Shown here: positions 1 to 7,976 of the stretch, in pieces
Layout of the letters: every line of letters starts with the position of its first letter
Numbering within the stretch: the first letter of the stretch is position 1
Source of the DNA: Caulobacterales bacterium 32-69-10
Lineage (GTDB): Bacteria > Pseudomonadota > Alphaproteobacteria > Caulobacterales > Caulobacteraceae
Direction of reading: 5' to 3'
Length of the DNA stretch: 43,760 bases
NCBI GenBank assembly: GCA_002280485.1
Contig: NCED01000034.1
Span: 1 to 43,760 of the forward strand
Program-made: the position numbers and the translations under genes
The notes under the pieces: model-generated
The model's input: only the letters and a program-made list of their open reading frames with translations
What the model was told of the DNA's origin: nothing
The model's database searches: none

Positions 1-1
1 G

Positions 2-154
2 GCGGGCGTGCTGCATCTGACCAAATGCGCGGCGACCGATCTGGCGCAGCAGGGGCCCGCCGTCGTCCGCCTGTCATCGCTCACCGTCATTAAACGTCGC
101 AGGCCAGACGCCGTGTTGGCTTGGCGGGCGCGGCGGGCCTATATATCGCCCTAG
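2..154 (+). CDS. Possible 3' end of a gene cut by the window edge
   Basis: An open frame enters from the left edge and ends at TAG 152-154, giving 50 residues. Third positions are G/C-rich up to about base 80, as in real genes here. The first residues ([15 protein letters not shown]) loosely recall the helix after the YxxxK motif of short-chain dehydrogenases, but the following residues do not continue the family pattern, so a broken or unrelated gene is equally possible. The opposite strand also has a fairly G/C-rich third-position frame here, so the strand is not certain. Confidence 0.25.
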   Translation, partial: AGVLHLTKCAATDLAQQGPAVVRLSSLTVIKRRRPDAVLAWRARRAYISP

Positions 155-210
155 ATGGAAGCCGCCTCGGCGGCACGCGTGTCCTGGCGCGCGTCAGAAG
201 GAGTAGCATC

Positions 211-420
211 ATGGGCGGATTGTCCCCCTGGCACTGGGTTTTGATTCTCGTGGTCGTGGTCGTGCTCTTCGGCGGCAAGGGTAAGCTGTCGGGCCTGATG
301 GGCGACGCCGCCCGCGGCATCAAGGAATTCAAGAACGGCCTCAAGGAAGACGACAAGCCGACGGCGGCGACCACGCCTCTGCCGACCGAGACCGTCGAGC
401 GCGAGCGCGACAAGGTCTGA
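211..420 (+). CDS. tatA: Sec-independent protein translocase subunit TatA
   Basis: TatA oligomerises in the inner membrane to form the conduit for folded, twin-arginine-signal proteins. The 69-residue product has the family architecture: a short N-terminus (MGGLSPWHW), one hydrophobic helix at about residues 8-21, an FG hinge at about 22-23, an amphipathic helix with the conserved [16 protein letters not shown] stretch, and an acidic, unstructured tail. An ATG at 211 is chosen because AGAAGGAG lies about 8 bases upstream; a longer in-frame extension to 121 has no such site. It is followed by tatB after a 64-base gap and by tatC, so all three subunits of the translocase are encoded together. 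Confidence 0.96.
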   Translation: MGGLSPWHWVLILVVVVVLFGGKGKLSGLMGDAARGIKEFKNGLKEDDKPTAATTPLPTETVERERDKV

Positions 421-484
421 TCTCCCGGGCGGCGGCCTTTCGGTCCGCCCCCTAACCGGCGTCCCCTGACCGAGGCTGTACAGC

Positions 485-1054
485 ATGCTGCCGGATTCCG
501 GCGCGATAGAACTCATCTTCCTGGCCGCCGTCGCGCTGATCGTGGTCGGTCCCAAGGACCTGCCTGTGCTGATGCGCAAGGTGGGCCAGTGGATCGGCAA
601 GATGCGTGGGCTGGCGGCGGAATTCCGTTCGAGCTTCGAGGAGTTGGCGCGCCAGTCCGAACTGGACGAGTTGCGCAAGGAGGTCGAGGCCCTGCGCAAT
701 GCCCGCGACCCCTTCAACGCCGTCCATCCGACGATCGAGGAAATCTCGACCGGCCTCTCCGAGGACCCCTTCGAGCAAGCGGTCGGCGCCCCGGCCGATC
801 CCCACGCCGAGCCGGACCGGGAATATCCGGCCGTGGGGCCCGGCTTCGGCCTGGAGCCATCCGACGCGCCCGCAGCCCCGCCCAAGCCCAAGCGCGCGCC
901 GCGCAAGAAGGCCGCCGCCGAGCCTGAGCCCGCGCCAGAGCCCACGCCTGAGGCGAAGCCGGCCCCCAAGCCGCGGCGTACGACCGCGGCCAAGGCCAAG
1001 GCCCCGGCCAAGCCCCGCGCCAAGCGGGCGGCGCCCGCGGAGTCCAAAGCGTGA
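485..1054 (+). CDS. tatB: Sec-independent protein translocase subunit TatB
   Basis: TatB partners TatC in the twin-arginine signal-peptide receptor. The 189-residue protein starts with a transmembrane helix at about residues 8-22, followed by the conserved VGPKDLPVLMRKVGQW hinge and amphipathic helix, then a charged helical part to about residue 75. The last roughly 75 residues are a low-complexity Ala/Pro/Lys/Glu tail, longer than in E. coli but common in alphaproteobacteria. The stop overlaps the tatC start by four bases (GTGA, 1051-1054), indicating translational coupling. The C-terminal tail is biased in composition but its third-position G/C use matches the rest of the gene. Confidence 0.95.
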   Translation: MLPDSGAIELIFLAAVALIVVGPKDLPVLMRKVGQWIGKMRGLAAEFRSSFEELARQSELDELRKEVEALRNARDPFNAVHPTIEEISTGLSEDPFEQAVGAPADPHAEPDREYPAVGPGFGLEPSDAPAAPPKPKRAPRKKAAAEPEPAPEPTPEAKPAPKPRRTTAAKAKAPAKPRAKRAAPAESKA

Positions 1055-1926
1055 GTGAAGACCTGGACGAGATCGAGTCCTCCCGCGCGCCCCTGCTCGA
1101 GCACCTGGTCGAGCTGCGCAAGCGGCTGATCATCTCCGTCGCCGCCTTCATGGTCGGCTTCATCATCTGCTTCGCCTTCGCCGAGCCGATCTACCTGGCG
1201 CTGCTGCGTCCGTTCGAGATGGCCAGCCGCATGCTGGCCGCGGAGAAGACCGGCGGCCAGCACGGGCCGATCGACCTTCTGCTGGTGGTGATGGGGTTGA
1301 AGGAGCCGCCGGTGGCGGCCGAGAATCTGCGGCTGGTGTTCACCGCGCCGCTGGAGTTCTTCTTCACCAAGATGAAGCTGGCCGGCTTCGGGGCCGTGAT
1401 CCTGGCCTTCCCGATCCTGGCCTCGCAGCTGTACCGCTTCGTCGCGCCCGGCCTCTACAAGAAGGAGAAGCGGGCCTTCCTGCCGTTCCTCCTCGCTTCG
1501 CCGGTGCTCTTCGCCATGGGCGCGGCGCTGGTCTATTACGTCATGCTGCCGTTCGTGCTGTGGTTCTCCCTGTCCCAGCAGATCGTCACCGCCAACATCT
1601 CCGTCGAGCTGCTGCCCAAGGTCTCGGACTACCTCGACCTCGTCACCAAGCTGCTGCTGGCTTTCGGCCTGTGCTTCCAACTGCCGGTCGTGCTGTCCCT
1701 GGCGGGCCTGGCCGGCCTGATCTCGTCCGAGACCCTGGCCAAGGGGCGCCGCTACGCCATTCTCGGCATCGTGGTGGTCGCCGCCTTCGTCACCCCGCCC
1801 GACCCCTTCACCCAGATCCTGCTGTCGGTGCCGATCTACGGTCTCTACGAGATCTCGATCTGGTGCGTCCGGCTCATGGAGATGCGGCGCAAGAAGGAAG
1901 AGTCGCGGGACGTCGTCCCGACGTAG
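1051..1926 (+). CDS. tatC: Sec-independent protein translocase subunit TatC
   Basis: TatC is the polytopic core of the Tat receptor and binds the twin-arginine signal peptide. The 291-residue product begins at a GTG coupled to the tatB stop. It shows the N-terminal LLEHLVELRKRLI motif, six predicted membrane helices, and the cytosolic loop FVAPGLYKKEKR holding the glutamate that contacts the signal peptide. The helix-four region reads FGLCFQLP where E. coli has a glutamate (FEVP); I believe glutamine is usual in alphaproteobacteria. It is about 30 residues longer than E. coli TatC because the first periplasmic loop (about residues 55-95) is extended. It is the last gene of the tat operon; a REP-like palindrome follows. 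Confidence 0.96.
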   Translation: MSEDLDEIESSRAPLLEHLVELRKRLIISVAAFMVGFIICFAFAEPIYLALLRPFEMASRMLAAEKTGGQHGPIDLLLVVMGLKEPPVAAENLRLVFTAPLEFFFTKMKLAGFGAVILAFPILASQLYRFVAPGLYKKEKRAFLPFLLASPVLFAMGAALVYYVMLPFVLWFSLSQQIVTANISVELLPKVSDYLDLVTKLLLAFGLCFQLPVVLSLAGLAGLISSETLAKGRRYAILGIVVVAAFVTPPDPFTQILLSVPIYGLYEISIWCVRLMEMRRKKEESRDVVPT

Positions 1927-1940
1927 CGGGCGCCGAAAGC

Positions 1941-2028
1941 CTTCGTCCTTCGACAGGCTCGGGATGAGGGCGTTCTACTGACACGCCATCCTAAGTCGGC
2001 CTCATCCTGAGCTTGTCGAAGGACGAGG
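1941..2028. repeat. REP-like intergenic inverted repeat
   Basis: Two arms of about 28 bases face each other: 1941-1969 (contains CTTCGACAGGCTCGGGATGA) and 2000-2028 (contains TCATCCTGAGCTTGTCGAAG). They differ at a few positions and are separated by about 30 bases. Elements built on CTTCGACAAGCTCAGGATGA are familiar intergenic repeats of Caulobacterales and Sphingomonadales genomes. It sits between tatC and serS and could fold in RNA, perhaps limiting read-through. There is no T-run, so it is not a classical terminator. Confidence 0.75.
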
Positions 2029-2112
2029 CCATCGCACCACGCCAGCAGGGTTGGCGCCCTCCGCGGCGCGCCTTAAGAGGAGCCGCACCTCACCTTGGGC
2101 GGCCCTTTTCCG

Positions 2113-3555
2113 ATGCATGACGTCAAAGCCATTCGCGATGATCCCGGCGCCTATGAGCGCGCCTGGCGCTCGCGGGGCATGGCGGATTCGGCCGGGATCG
2201 TCGAAGCCGTGCTCGACGCCGACCGGTCCCTGCGCGCCGCCCAGACGGCCCTGCAGACCCTGCAGTCGCGCCGGAACGACGCCTCCAAGCTGATCGGCGC
2301 GGCCAAGGGCCGGAAGGACGAGGCCGCGGCCGCCGCCCTCATGGCCGAGGTCGAGGCCATCAAGGCCGAGATCGCGGTCCGCTTCGAGGAGGAGGGGGCT
2401 TACGGCCGTCAGGTGAAGGATCTCCTCGCCGGCCTGCCCAACATCCCCGCCGCCGACGTCCCCGAGGGGCCGGACGAGAGCGGCAATGTCGAGGTGCGCC
2501 GCTGGGGCGAGCCCTCGGCCATCGCCTCGCCCGCAGACCACGTCACCCTCGGCGAGCGCCTGGGCATGGACTTCGAGTCCGCCACCCGCATGTCCGGCGC
2601 CCGCTTCGTGGCCCTGAAGGGCCAGATGGCCCGGCTGGAGCGGGCGGTCGGCCAGTTCATGCTCGACCTGCAAACCGTCGAGCACGGCTATCTGGAAGTG
2701 TCGCCGCCGCTGCTGGTCCGCGACGAGGCGGTGTTCGGCACCGGCCAGCTGCCCAAGTTCAAGGACGACCTGTTCAGCGTCGGCCACCTCGACTGGGACG
2801 AGATCTACGACGCCCACGCCGCCGAGTTGACGCAGCGCCTGCAGCGGATGTCGGCCGGCCTGTCCGAGGACGCGATCGCCAAGCTGAACTTCGAGGCCGC
2901 CACCGGAATCCTTGACCGCATCCGCTCCGGCGGCTTTGTCGAGCGCAAGTGGCTGATCCCCACCGCCGAGGTCTCGCTGACCAACCTTGTGCGCGAGCAG
3001 ATCAGTCCGGAGGAGCAGCTGCCCCTGCGCCTGACCGCCCTGACCCCCTGTTTCCGCTCGGAAGCTGGCGCGAGCGGCAGAGACACTCGCGGCATGATCC
3101 GCCAGCACCAGTTCCACAAGGTCGAGCTCGTCTCGATCACCGCCCCGGAAGACAGCGAGGCGGAGCACGAGCGGATGACTGAGTGCGCCGAGGCCGTGCT
3201 GAAGCGGCTGGAGCTGCCGTTCCGCACCATGCTGCTGTGCACCGGCGACATGGGCTTTTCGGCCCGCAAGACCTACGACCTCGAGGTGTGGCTGCCGTCT
3301 CAGGAAACCTACCGCGAGATCAGCTCGATCTCGAACTGCGGGGACTTCCAGGCCCGCCGCATGGACGCGCGGTCCAAGCAGGCGGGCGAAAAAGGCTCTC
3401 GCTTCGTCCACACCCTGAATGGCTCTGGCCTCGCGGTCGGCCGGACGGTGGTGGCGATCATGGAGAACTATCAGGACGAGGGCGGCCGCATCTATGTGCC
3501 CCAGCCCCTGCAGCCCTACCTGCGCGGCATGACCCACCTGGAGCCGATGGCGTGA
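2113..3555 (+). CDS. serS: Serine--tRNA ligase
   Basis: Class II aminoacyl-tRNA synthetase that charges tRNA-Ser (and tRNA-Sec where present). The 480-residue protein has the N-terminal antiparallel coiled-coil arm (about residues 25-110) that reads the long variable arm of tRNA-Ser. The catalytic core has motif 2 ([20 protein letters not shown]) and motif 3 ([18 protein letters not shown]). The start at 2113 ([18 protein letters not shown]) fits the usual N-terminus; an upstream in-frame ATG at 2095 would add six atypical residues. It is about 50 residues longer than typical bacterial SerRS because of an insertion between [15 protein letters not shown] and [13 protein letters not shown]. It precedes surE. 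Confidence 0.97.
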   Translation: MHDVKAIRDDPGAYERAWRSRGMADSAGIVEAVLDADRSLRAAQTALQTLQSRRNDASKLIGAAKGRKDEAAAAALMAEVEAIKAEIAVRFEEEGAYGRQVKDLLAGLPNIPAADVPEGPDESGNVEVRRWGEPSAIASPADHVTLGERLGMDFESATRMSGARFVALKGQMARLERAVGQFMLDLQTVEHGYLEVSPPLLVRDEAVFGTGQLPKFKDDLFSVGHLDWDEIYDAHAAELTQRLQRMSAGLSEDAIAKLNFEAATGILDRIRSGGFVERKWLIPTAEVSLTNLVREQISPEEQLPLRLTALTPCFRSEAGASGRDTRGMIRQHQFHKVELVSITAPEDSEAEHERMTECAEAVLKRLELPFRTMLLCTGDMGFSARKTYDLEVWLPSQETYREISSISNCGDFQARRMDARSKQAGEKGSRFVHTLNGSGLAVGRTVVAIMENYQDEGGRIYVPQPLQPYLRGMTHLEPMA

Positions 3556-3565
3556 GCAAGATTTT

Positions 3566-3702
3566 CGTCATCCTCGGGCGGAGGCCCGAAGGGCCGCAGA
3601 CCCGAGGACCCAGCAGCTCCGCCCTGTCCGACGCACGCCCCGCTTTCAGATCTGTGCTTGCTGGGTCCTCGGGTCTCCGCTGCGCTACGCCCGAGGATGA
3701 CG
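3566..3702. repeat. Long palindromic intergenic element upstream of surE
   Basis: Nested inverted repeat. Outer arms are CGTCATCCTCGGGCG at 3566-3580 and the matching CGCCCGAGGATGACG at 3688-3702. Inner arms AGACCCGAGGACCCAGCA (3598-3615) and its exact complement at 3659-3676 form an 18-bp perfect stem. The element fills nearly the whole serS-surE gap and ends five bases before the surE ATG, so any Shine-Dalgarno for surE (GAGG at about 3693) comes from the repeat. No coding capacity was seen. It resembles dispersed non-coding palindromes of Caulobacterales. Confidence 0.8.
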
Positions 3703-3707
3703 GGTAA

Positions 3708-4505
3708 ATGCGCATTCTCCTCACCAATGACGACGGGATCGCGGCCGAGGGCATAGCGGTGCTGGAGCGGATCGCGCGGGCCCTGTCCGACGACGTGTGG
3801 GTCTGCGCCCCCGAGGTGGAGCAGTCCGGCGCCAGCCGCGCCCTGACCCTGTCGATGCCCGTCCGGGTGCGAAAGCTCGCCGAGCGGCGCTTCGCCGTCT
3901 CGGGCACGCCGACCGACTGCGTCATGCTGGGCGTCTCGGATCTGGTCGAGGGCAAGCGTCCCGACCTCGTCCTCTCCGGCGTCAACCACGGCCAGAACAT
4001 CGGCGAGGACGTGACCATGTCGGGCACGGTGGCCGGGGCGATCCAGGGCATGGTGCTGGGCATCCCGTCGATCGCCCTGTCGCAGGCCCTGCTGCGCTTC
4101 CACGACGACTACCAGCCGGTGTTCGACGCCGCCGAGGCCTTCGCCCCCGGGCTTATCCAGCGCCTGCTGGAGGCCGGCTGGCCCAGGGACGTGCTGATGA
4201 ACATCAACTTCCCCGACCTGCCGGCGGCCGAGGTCAAGGAAGTGGAGCTGACGGTGCAGGGCCGCCGCGAAGTGAGCCACATGAACGCGGAGAAGCGCAG
4301 CGATCGGCGCGGGCGCGACTACTACTGGATGGGCTTCGACGACATTCCGATGGACCCGGTGAAGGGCGCCGACATCACCGCCATCGCGCAGGGGCGCATC
4401 TCGGTGACGCCCCTGCACATCGACCTGACCCACCGGCCGGCGCTGCAGGCGCTGAAGGGCCTGATCGGCGGCGTTCCGCCCCGCCTGGAAAAAGCGGCCG
4501 GCTGA
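3708..4505 (+). CDS. surE: 5'/3'-nucleotidase SurE
   Basis: Metal-dependent nucleoside monophosphatase and exopolyphosphatase of the SurE family. The 265-residue protein opens with the signature [10 protein letters not shown], whose tandem aspartates bind the metal, followed by the SGAS motif (about residue 42) and the GVNHGQN motif (about residue 95) that complete the metal and phosphate site. Length is normal. Two bases separate its stop from the pcm start, matching the widely conserved surE-pcm pairing in stress-survival loci. The start lies directly at the edge of a palindromic repeat and has only a weak, distant ribosome-binding sequence. Confidence 0.96.
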   Translation: MRILLTNDDGIAAEGIAVLERIARALSDDVWVCAPEVEQSGASRALTLSMPVRVRKLAERRFAVSGTPTDCVMLGVSDLVEGKRPDLVLSGVNHGQNIGEDVTMSGTVAGAIQGMVLGIPSIALSQALLRFHDDYQPVFDAAEAFAPGLIQRLLEAGWPRDVLMNINFPDLPAAEVKEVELTVQGRREVSHMNAEKRSDRRGRDYYWMGFDDIPMDPVKGADITAIAQGRISVTPLHIDLTHRPALQALKGLIGGVPPRLEKAAG

Positions 4506-4507
4506 GC

Positions 4508-5170
4508 ATGGCCGCCAGCCCCGCCCCGGAGACCGAGGAGACCCGCCGGGCCAAGCTGGTGCTGGGCTTGCGCTCGGGCGGCGTGACCGACCCCAAGGTG
4601 CTGGGCGCCATCGAGGCGACGCCGCGCGACCTGTTCGTGCCCAAGCTGTTCCAGGAGCGGGCGTGGGAGGATTCGGCGCTGCCCATCGCCTGCGGCCAGA
4701 CCATCAGCCAGCCCTTGATCGTCGGCCTGATGACCCAGGCCCTGATGGTCGAGAGCCGCTCGCGCATCCTCGAGATCGGCACAGGCTCGGGCTACCAGAC
4801 GGCGGTGCTCGCCCGCCTCGCCCGCTATGTCTATTCGGTCGAGCGCTACCGCACCTTGCTGGGCGACGCCGAGGCGCGGCTGAAGAGCCTCGGGATCATG
4901 AACGCCATCACCCGTTTCGGCGACGGCGGCGAGGGCTGGCCCGACCAGGCCCCGTTCGACCGCATTATGGTCACAGCCGCCATGGACCATGCGCCGGACA
5001 AGCTGCTCACCCAGCTGAAGCCTTCGGGGGTGCTGGTCGCGCCGGTCGGCAAGGGGCCCGTCCAGATGCTGCGTCGTTACGTCGGGGACGGTAAGGGGCA
5101 GTTCCGCAAGGACGACCTGGGCGAGGTCCGCTTCGTCCCCCTGCTGCCGGGCGTCGCGCAGGAACTTTAA
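4508..5170 (+). CDS. pcm: Protein-L-isoaspartate O-methyltransferase
   Basis: Repairs age-damaged proteins by methylating L-isoaspartyl residues with S-adenosylmethionine. The 220-residue product has the PIMT fingerprint: an upstream substrate-binding segment CGQTISQP (about residues 62-69), the SAM motif I ILEIGTGSGYQTAVLARL (about residues 86-103), and DRIMVTAA for motif II. The start at 4508 gives the usual family length; the frame stays open far upstream inside surE, but that part is a shadow. It is translationally close to surE and is followed by the nlpD-like gene, the same order as surE-pcm-nlpD in gammaproteobacteria. Confidence 0.95.
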   Translation: MAASPAPETEETRRAKLVLGLRSGGVTDPKVLGAIEATPRDLFVPKLFQERAWEDSALPIACGQTISQPLIVGLMTQALMVESRSRILEIGTGSGYQTAVLARLARYVYSVERYRTLLGDAEARLKSLGIMNAITRFGDGGEGWPDQAPFDRIMVTAAMDHAPDKLLTQLKPSGVLVAPVGKGPVQMLRRYVGDGKGQFRKDDLGEVRFVPLLPGVAQEL

Positions 5171-5298
5171 GGCCGGCCTCAATTATGGACGGCTGTTAAC
5201 CAAACGTGAGGCTGGGCTATGGTCCTGCTGAGACCACCAGCAGAAACTAGGACGTTGGGCCGGGGGCGATTCTCTAGCGACCTCAGTTTGGGAAGCGG

Positions 5299-6579
5299 AT
5301 GACAGCCTTGAGAGTAAAGACCATCAGCATAGCGGCCGTGGCCTTGGCGCTCGGCCTGTCCGCATGCACGACCGGACCGCGGTATTCGGTGCGCCCCGAC
5401 GCGCCCCCGCCTGCGCCTGTCCAGCCCGCGCCGCCTCCGCCGCCGCCTCCCCCACCGCCCCCTCCGCCGCCGCGTGACCCGGAGGTTCCCTTGGGCGCGC
5501 CGTCCACGCCGGTGGAGAGCCAGCCCCTCGGTCCGGCGACGGGCGGGCCGCGCAACTATCCACGCACGCCGGTGACGCCGCCGCCGCAAAGCCAGAACCA
5601 GGGCCGCAACCCGAACCCGATCGCGCCGGCCGCCGCCAACGATTCCAACCCCAGCCCCTGGACCCAGCCGGTCTCCGCCGACGCCGTCCCCGGCCAGGTG
5701 ACGGTCGGGCGGGGCGAGACCCTGTTCGACGTGGCCGAGCGGGTGCGCACGCCGGTGCGGGCGATCATCGAGATCAACGGCCTGCAGCCGCCCTACAACC
5801 TGACCCCGGGCACGACTCTGCGCATCCCGCCGCCGCTGTTCTATACGGTGGGGCAGGGGGACACCCTGTTCGGCATCGCCCGGCGCTTCAACATCGACCC
5901 GCGGTCCCTGGCCAACCTCAACAGCATCCAGCTCGAGACCGCCCTGGGGATCGGCCAGCGTGTCGCCCTGCCGTCCCTGGCCCGTGACCAGGGGGTGAAT
6001 CCCCAGGCTCGCGGCGCCTCGCCGCCGGGATCGGCCAGGACCGCCCTGGCCTCGAATTCGTCCGGGCCGTCTGGAGCCCGCCCGGCGGCGGCCTCCCCCA
6101 GGACCGGCACGCCCGCGCCCCTGCCGCCCGCTCCCGCAGCCGCTGCGCCGCCCAGCGAAAGCCAGGTCGCCGTCGCCGGGCGGGGCAAGTTCACCTGGCC
6201 CGTGCGGGGCGAGGTCCTGTCGGGTTACGGGCCCAAGGGGCCGGGCCAGCGCAACGACGGCCTGAACATCGCCGCCCCCGCGGGGGCCAGCGTGCGCGCC
6301 TCCGCCGCCGGCCAAGTGGTGTTCGCGGGCGAACTGCCCGGCTTCGGCAACCTGGTGTTGCTCAAGCACGCCAATGGTTTCGTCACCGCCTACGCCCACC
6401 TGTCCAAGACGGGGGTGAAGATGCGCGACACTGTCGCCCAGGGTCAGGAGGTCGGCCTCGCCGGCCAGACCGGCCTCGTCGACCGGCCTCAGCTCCATTT
6501 CGAGATCCGTTACGCCGCCAACCCCCGCGCCAAGGCGGTTCCGGTCGACCCGGCCATGCTGCTGCCGCGGGCGGGGTAG
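5299..6579 (+). CDS. nlpD: NlpD-like LysM/LytM (degenerate M23) lipoprotein
   Basis: Probable envelope lipoprotein that controls amidases or autolysins at division. A lipoprotein signal ends in LSAC (Cys about residue 23). Residues about 34-60 are a Pro-rich linker with a run of 14 prolines. Two LysM motifs follow (VTVGRGETLFDVAERV and YTVGQGDTLFGIARRF), then a Pro/Ala linker, then a C-terminal M23/LytM fold (WPVRGEVLSGYG...). The zinc ligands are missing: NDGLNIAAP replaces HxGxD, and QLHFEIR replaces HLHFEIR. It is therefore predicted to be catalytically dead, like other NlpD/EnvC-type activators. The surE-pcm context supports nlpD; DipM or another Caulobacter LytM factor is the alternative name. 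Confidence 0.85.
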   Translation: MTALRVKTISIAAVALALGLSACTTGPRYSVRPDAPPPAPVQPAPPPPPPPPPPPPPPRDPEVPLGAPSTPVESQPLGPATGGPRNYPRTPVTPPPQSQNQGRNPNPIAPAAANDSNPSPWTQPVSADAVPGQVTVGRGETLFDVAERVRTPVRAIIEINGLQPPYNLTPGTTLRIPPPLFYTVGQGDTLFGIARRFNIDPRSLANLNSIQLETALGIGQRVALPSLARDQGVNPQARGASPPGSARTALASNSSGPSGARPAAASPRTGTPAPLPPAPAAAAPPSESQVAVAGRGKFTWPVRGEVLSGYGPKGPGQRNDGLNIAAPAGASVRASAAGQVVFAGELPGFGNLVLLKHANGFVTAYAHLSKTGVKMRDTVAQGQEVGLAGQTGLVDRPQLHFEIRYAANPRAKAVPVDPAMLLPRAG

Positions 6580-6585
6580 GGCCGG

Positions 6586-7437
6586 TCAGACCGGCAGCGC
6601 CCGGCCCTGTTCTCCCGCCAGGTCGCGGATGAACTGGAACGCCACGCGCCCCGAGCGACCGCCGCGGCTCTGCGCCCACTGCAAGGACTTCAGCTCGATC
6701 CCCGCCGACTGCAGGTCGAAGCGCTCCGCATAGGCGTGCACCGCCGCCAGGTAGGAGGGCTGGTCCATCGGCGGGAAGCCGATCCACAGGCCGAAGCGGT
6801 CAGAGGCCGAGATGGTCTCCTCGGCCTCCTCGGCGGTTGCCAGCAGGCCCTTGGACTCGTCGTGGCCACGGGGCATCAGGTGGCGCCGGTTCGAGGTGGC
6901 CACGAAGATCACGTTCGCCGGCGGGCCGGCGACGCCGCCCTCCAGAGCCGACTTCAGCGACTTGGCGGCGGACGCGCCTTCCTCGAACGACAGGTCGTCG
7001 CACAGCACCACGAAACGTTCGGGCCGGTCGCGCAGCCGGGCGAACAGGCCGGGCAGGGCGTCGATGGCGTCGCGGTCGATCTCGACCATGCGCAGGCCGG
7101 GCGCCTCGTGGAGGGAGAGCGCCATGAAGGCCGCCTTGACCAGCGAGCTCTTGCCGGCCCCGCGCGAGCCCCACAGCAGGGCGTGGTTGGCGGGCAGGGC
7201 GCCGGCGAAGCGGCGCAGGTTCTGCACGAAGCGCTGCTTCTGCTGGTCGATGCCGACCAGGAGGTCGAGGGCCAGGCCATAGTCGGGGGCGGCGGTGAAC
7301 TCGCCGGTCGCCGGTTCGTAGTGGAACAGGCGGCCGCGGCTGAAGTCGGGTGCGGCGGGCGCCGGCGGGGCCAAGCGCTCCAGGGCCGCGGCGATGCGCT
7401 TGAGCAGGTCGTGAGTGGGGTCGGGGATGTCGTTCAC
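6586..7437 (-). CDS. DUF815-family AAA+ ATPase
   Basis: Member of the DUF815 P-loop ATPase family, whose role is not established. The 283-residue protein has an N-terminal helix, a domain beginning LVGIDQQKQRFVQNLRRF, Walker A GSRGAGKSSLV (about residues 110-120), Walker B VVLCDDLSFEE (about 163-173), and sensor-type NVIFVATSNRRHLMP. The end reads SGRVAFQFIRDLAG, as is usual for the family. The start is a GTG at 7435-7437. It is convergent with nlpD (six bases between stops) and divergent from yajC across 160 bases that must hold both promoters. Confidence 0.85.
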   Translation of the reverse strand: MNDIPDPTHDLLKRIAAALERLAPPAPAAPDFSRGRLFHYEPATGEFTAAPDYGLALDLLVGIDQQKQRFVQNLRRFAGALPANHALLWGSRGAGKSSLVKAAFMALSLHEAPGLRMVEIDRDAIDALPGLFARLRDRPERFVVLCDDLSFEEGASAAKSLKSALEGGVAGPPANVIFVATSNRRHLMPRGHDESKGLLATAEEAEETISASDRFGLWIGFPPMDQPSYLAAVHAYAERFDLQSAGIELKSLQWAQSRGGRSGRVAFQFIRDLAGEQGRALPV

Positions 7438-7597
7438 CCGGGCTTCCTAGCCGCGCCCGGCCGTCATTGCAAAACCCCCGCGCCGTCCGGCCGCCGGCCG
7501 GTAACACGATGGTCAGGGCGACTCCGTTGCAAACCCGCCGGTCAGCGCATAGCTTCCGCGGCTTCCGAGGGGCCCTGCGCCCGAAAGAGAGCCGCCG

Positions 7598-7945
7598 ATG
7601 TTCGCCACCCCCGCCTTCGCCCAGACCGCCGCCGCCGGGGGCGCCGCCGGCGGCTTCGACTTCCTCAGCATGCTGCTGCCGGTCGCCCTGATCGGCCTGT
7701 TCTACTTCATGATCCTGCGGCCTCAGCAGGCGCGGATGAAGCAGCACCGCGCCATGATCGAAGCGGTCAAGCGGGGCGACACGGTCGTCTTGTCGGGCGG
7801 CATCGTCGGCAAGGTGACCACCGTCGGCGACACGGAGGTTTCGGTCGAAATCGCCCCCAACACGGTGGTGAAGGTGGTCAAGTCGACCCTGTCGGAAGTG
7901 CGCACCCGCGGCGAGCCGGCCCCGGCCAACGACGCCAAGTCCTGA
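7598..7945 (+). CDS. yajC: Preprotein translocase subunit YajC
   Basis: Small single-span membrane protein that accompanies SecDF in the holo-translocon. The 115-residue product has an Ala/Gly-rich N-terminus, one transmembrane helix at about residues 24-44 (MLLPVALIGLFYFMILRPQQ), and the cytoplasmic YajC domain with the typical LRPQQARMKQHRAMI and VKRGDTVVLSGGIVGKVT motifs. It heads a yajC-secD-secF operon, with secD starting 31 bases after its stop. Confidence 0.96.
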   Translation: MFATPAFAQTAAAGGAAGGFDFLSMLLPVALIGLFYFMILRPQQARMKQHRAMIEAVKRGDTVVLSGGIVGKVTTVGDTEVSVEIAPNTVVKVVKSTLSEVRTRGEPAPANDAKS

Positions 7946-7976
7946 TTTCCGTTCGAGTGCGGGCGGAGGCCTCCTT

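Noticed and set aside
2002..3537. Long frame opposite serS
   Set aside because: It is a shadow of a clearly identified gene, with the low-complexity His/Gln/Gly/Ala/Val composition that such shadows show.
5194..5206. TTAACCAA upstream of nlpD as a CtrA half-site
   Set aside because: One mismatch and no second half-site at a suitable distance; too weak on its own.
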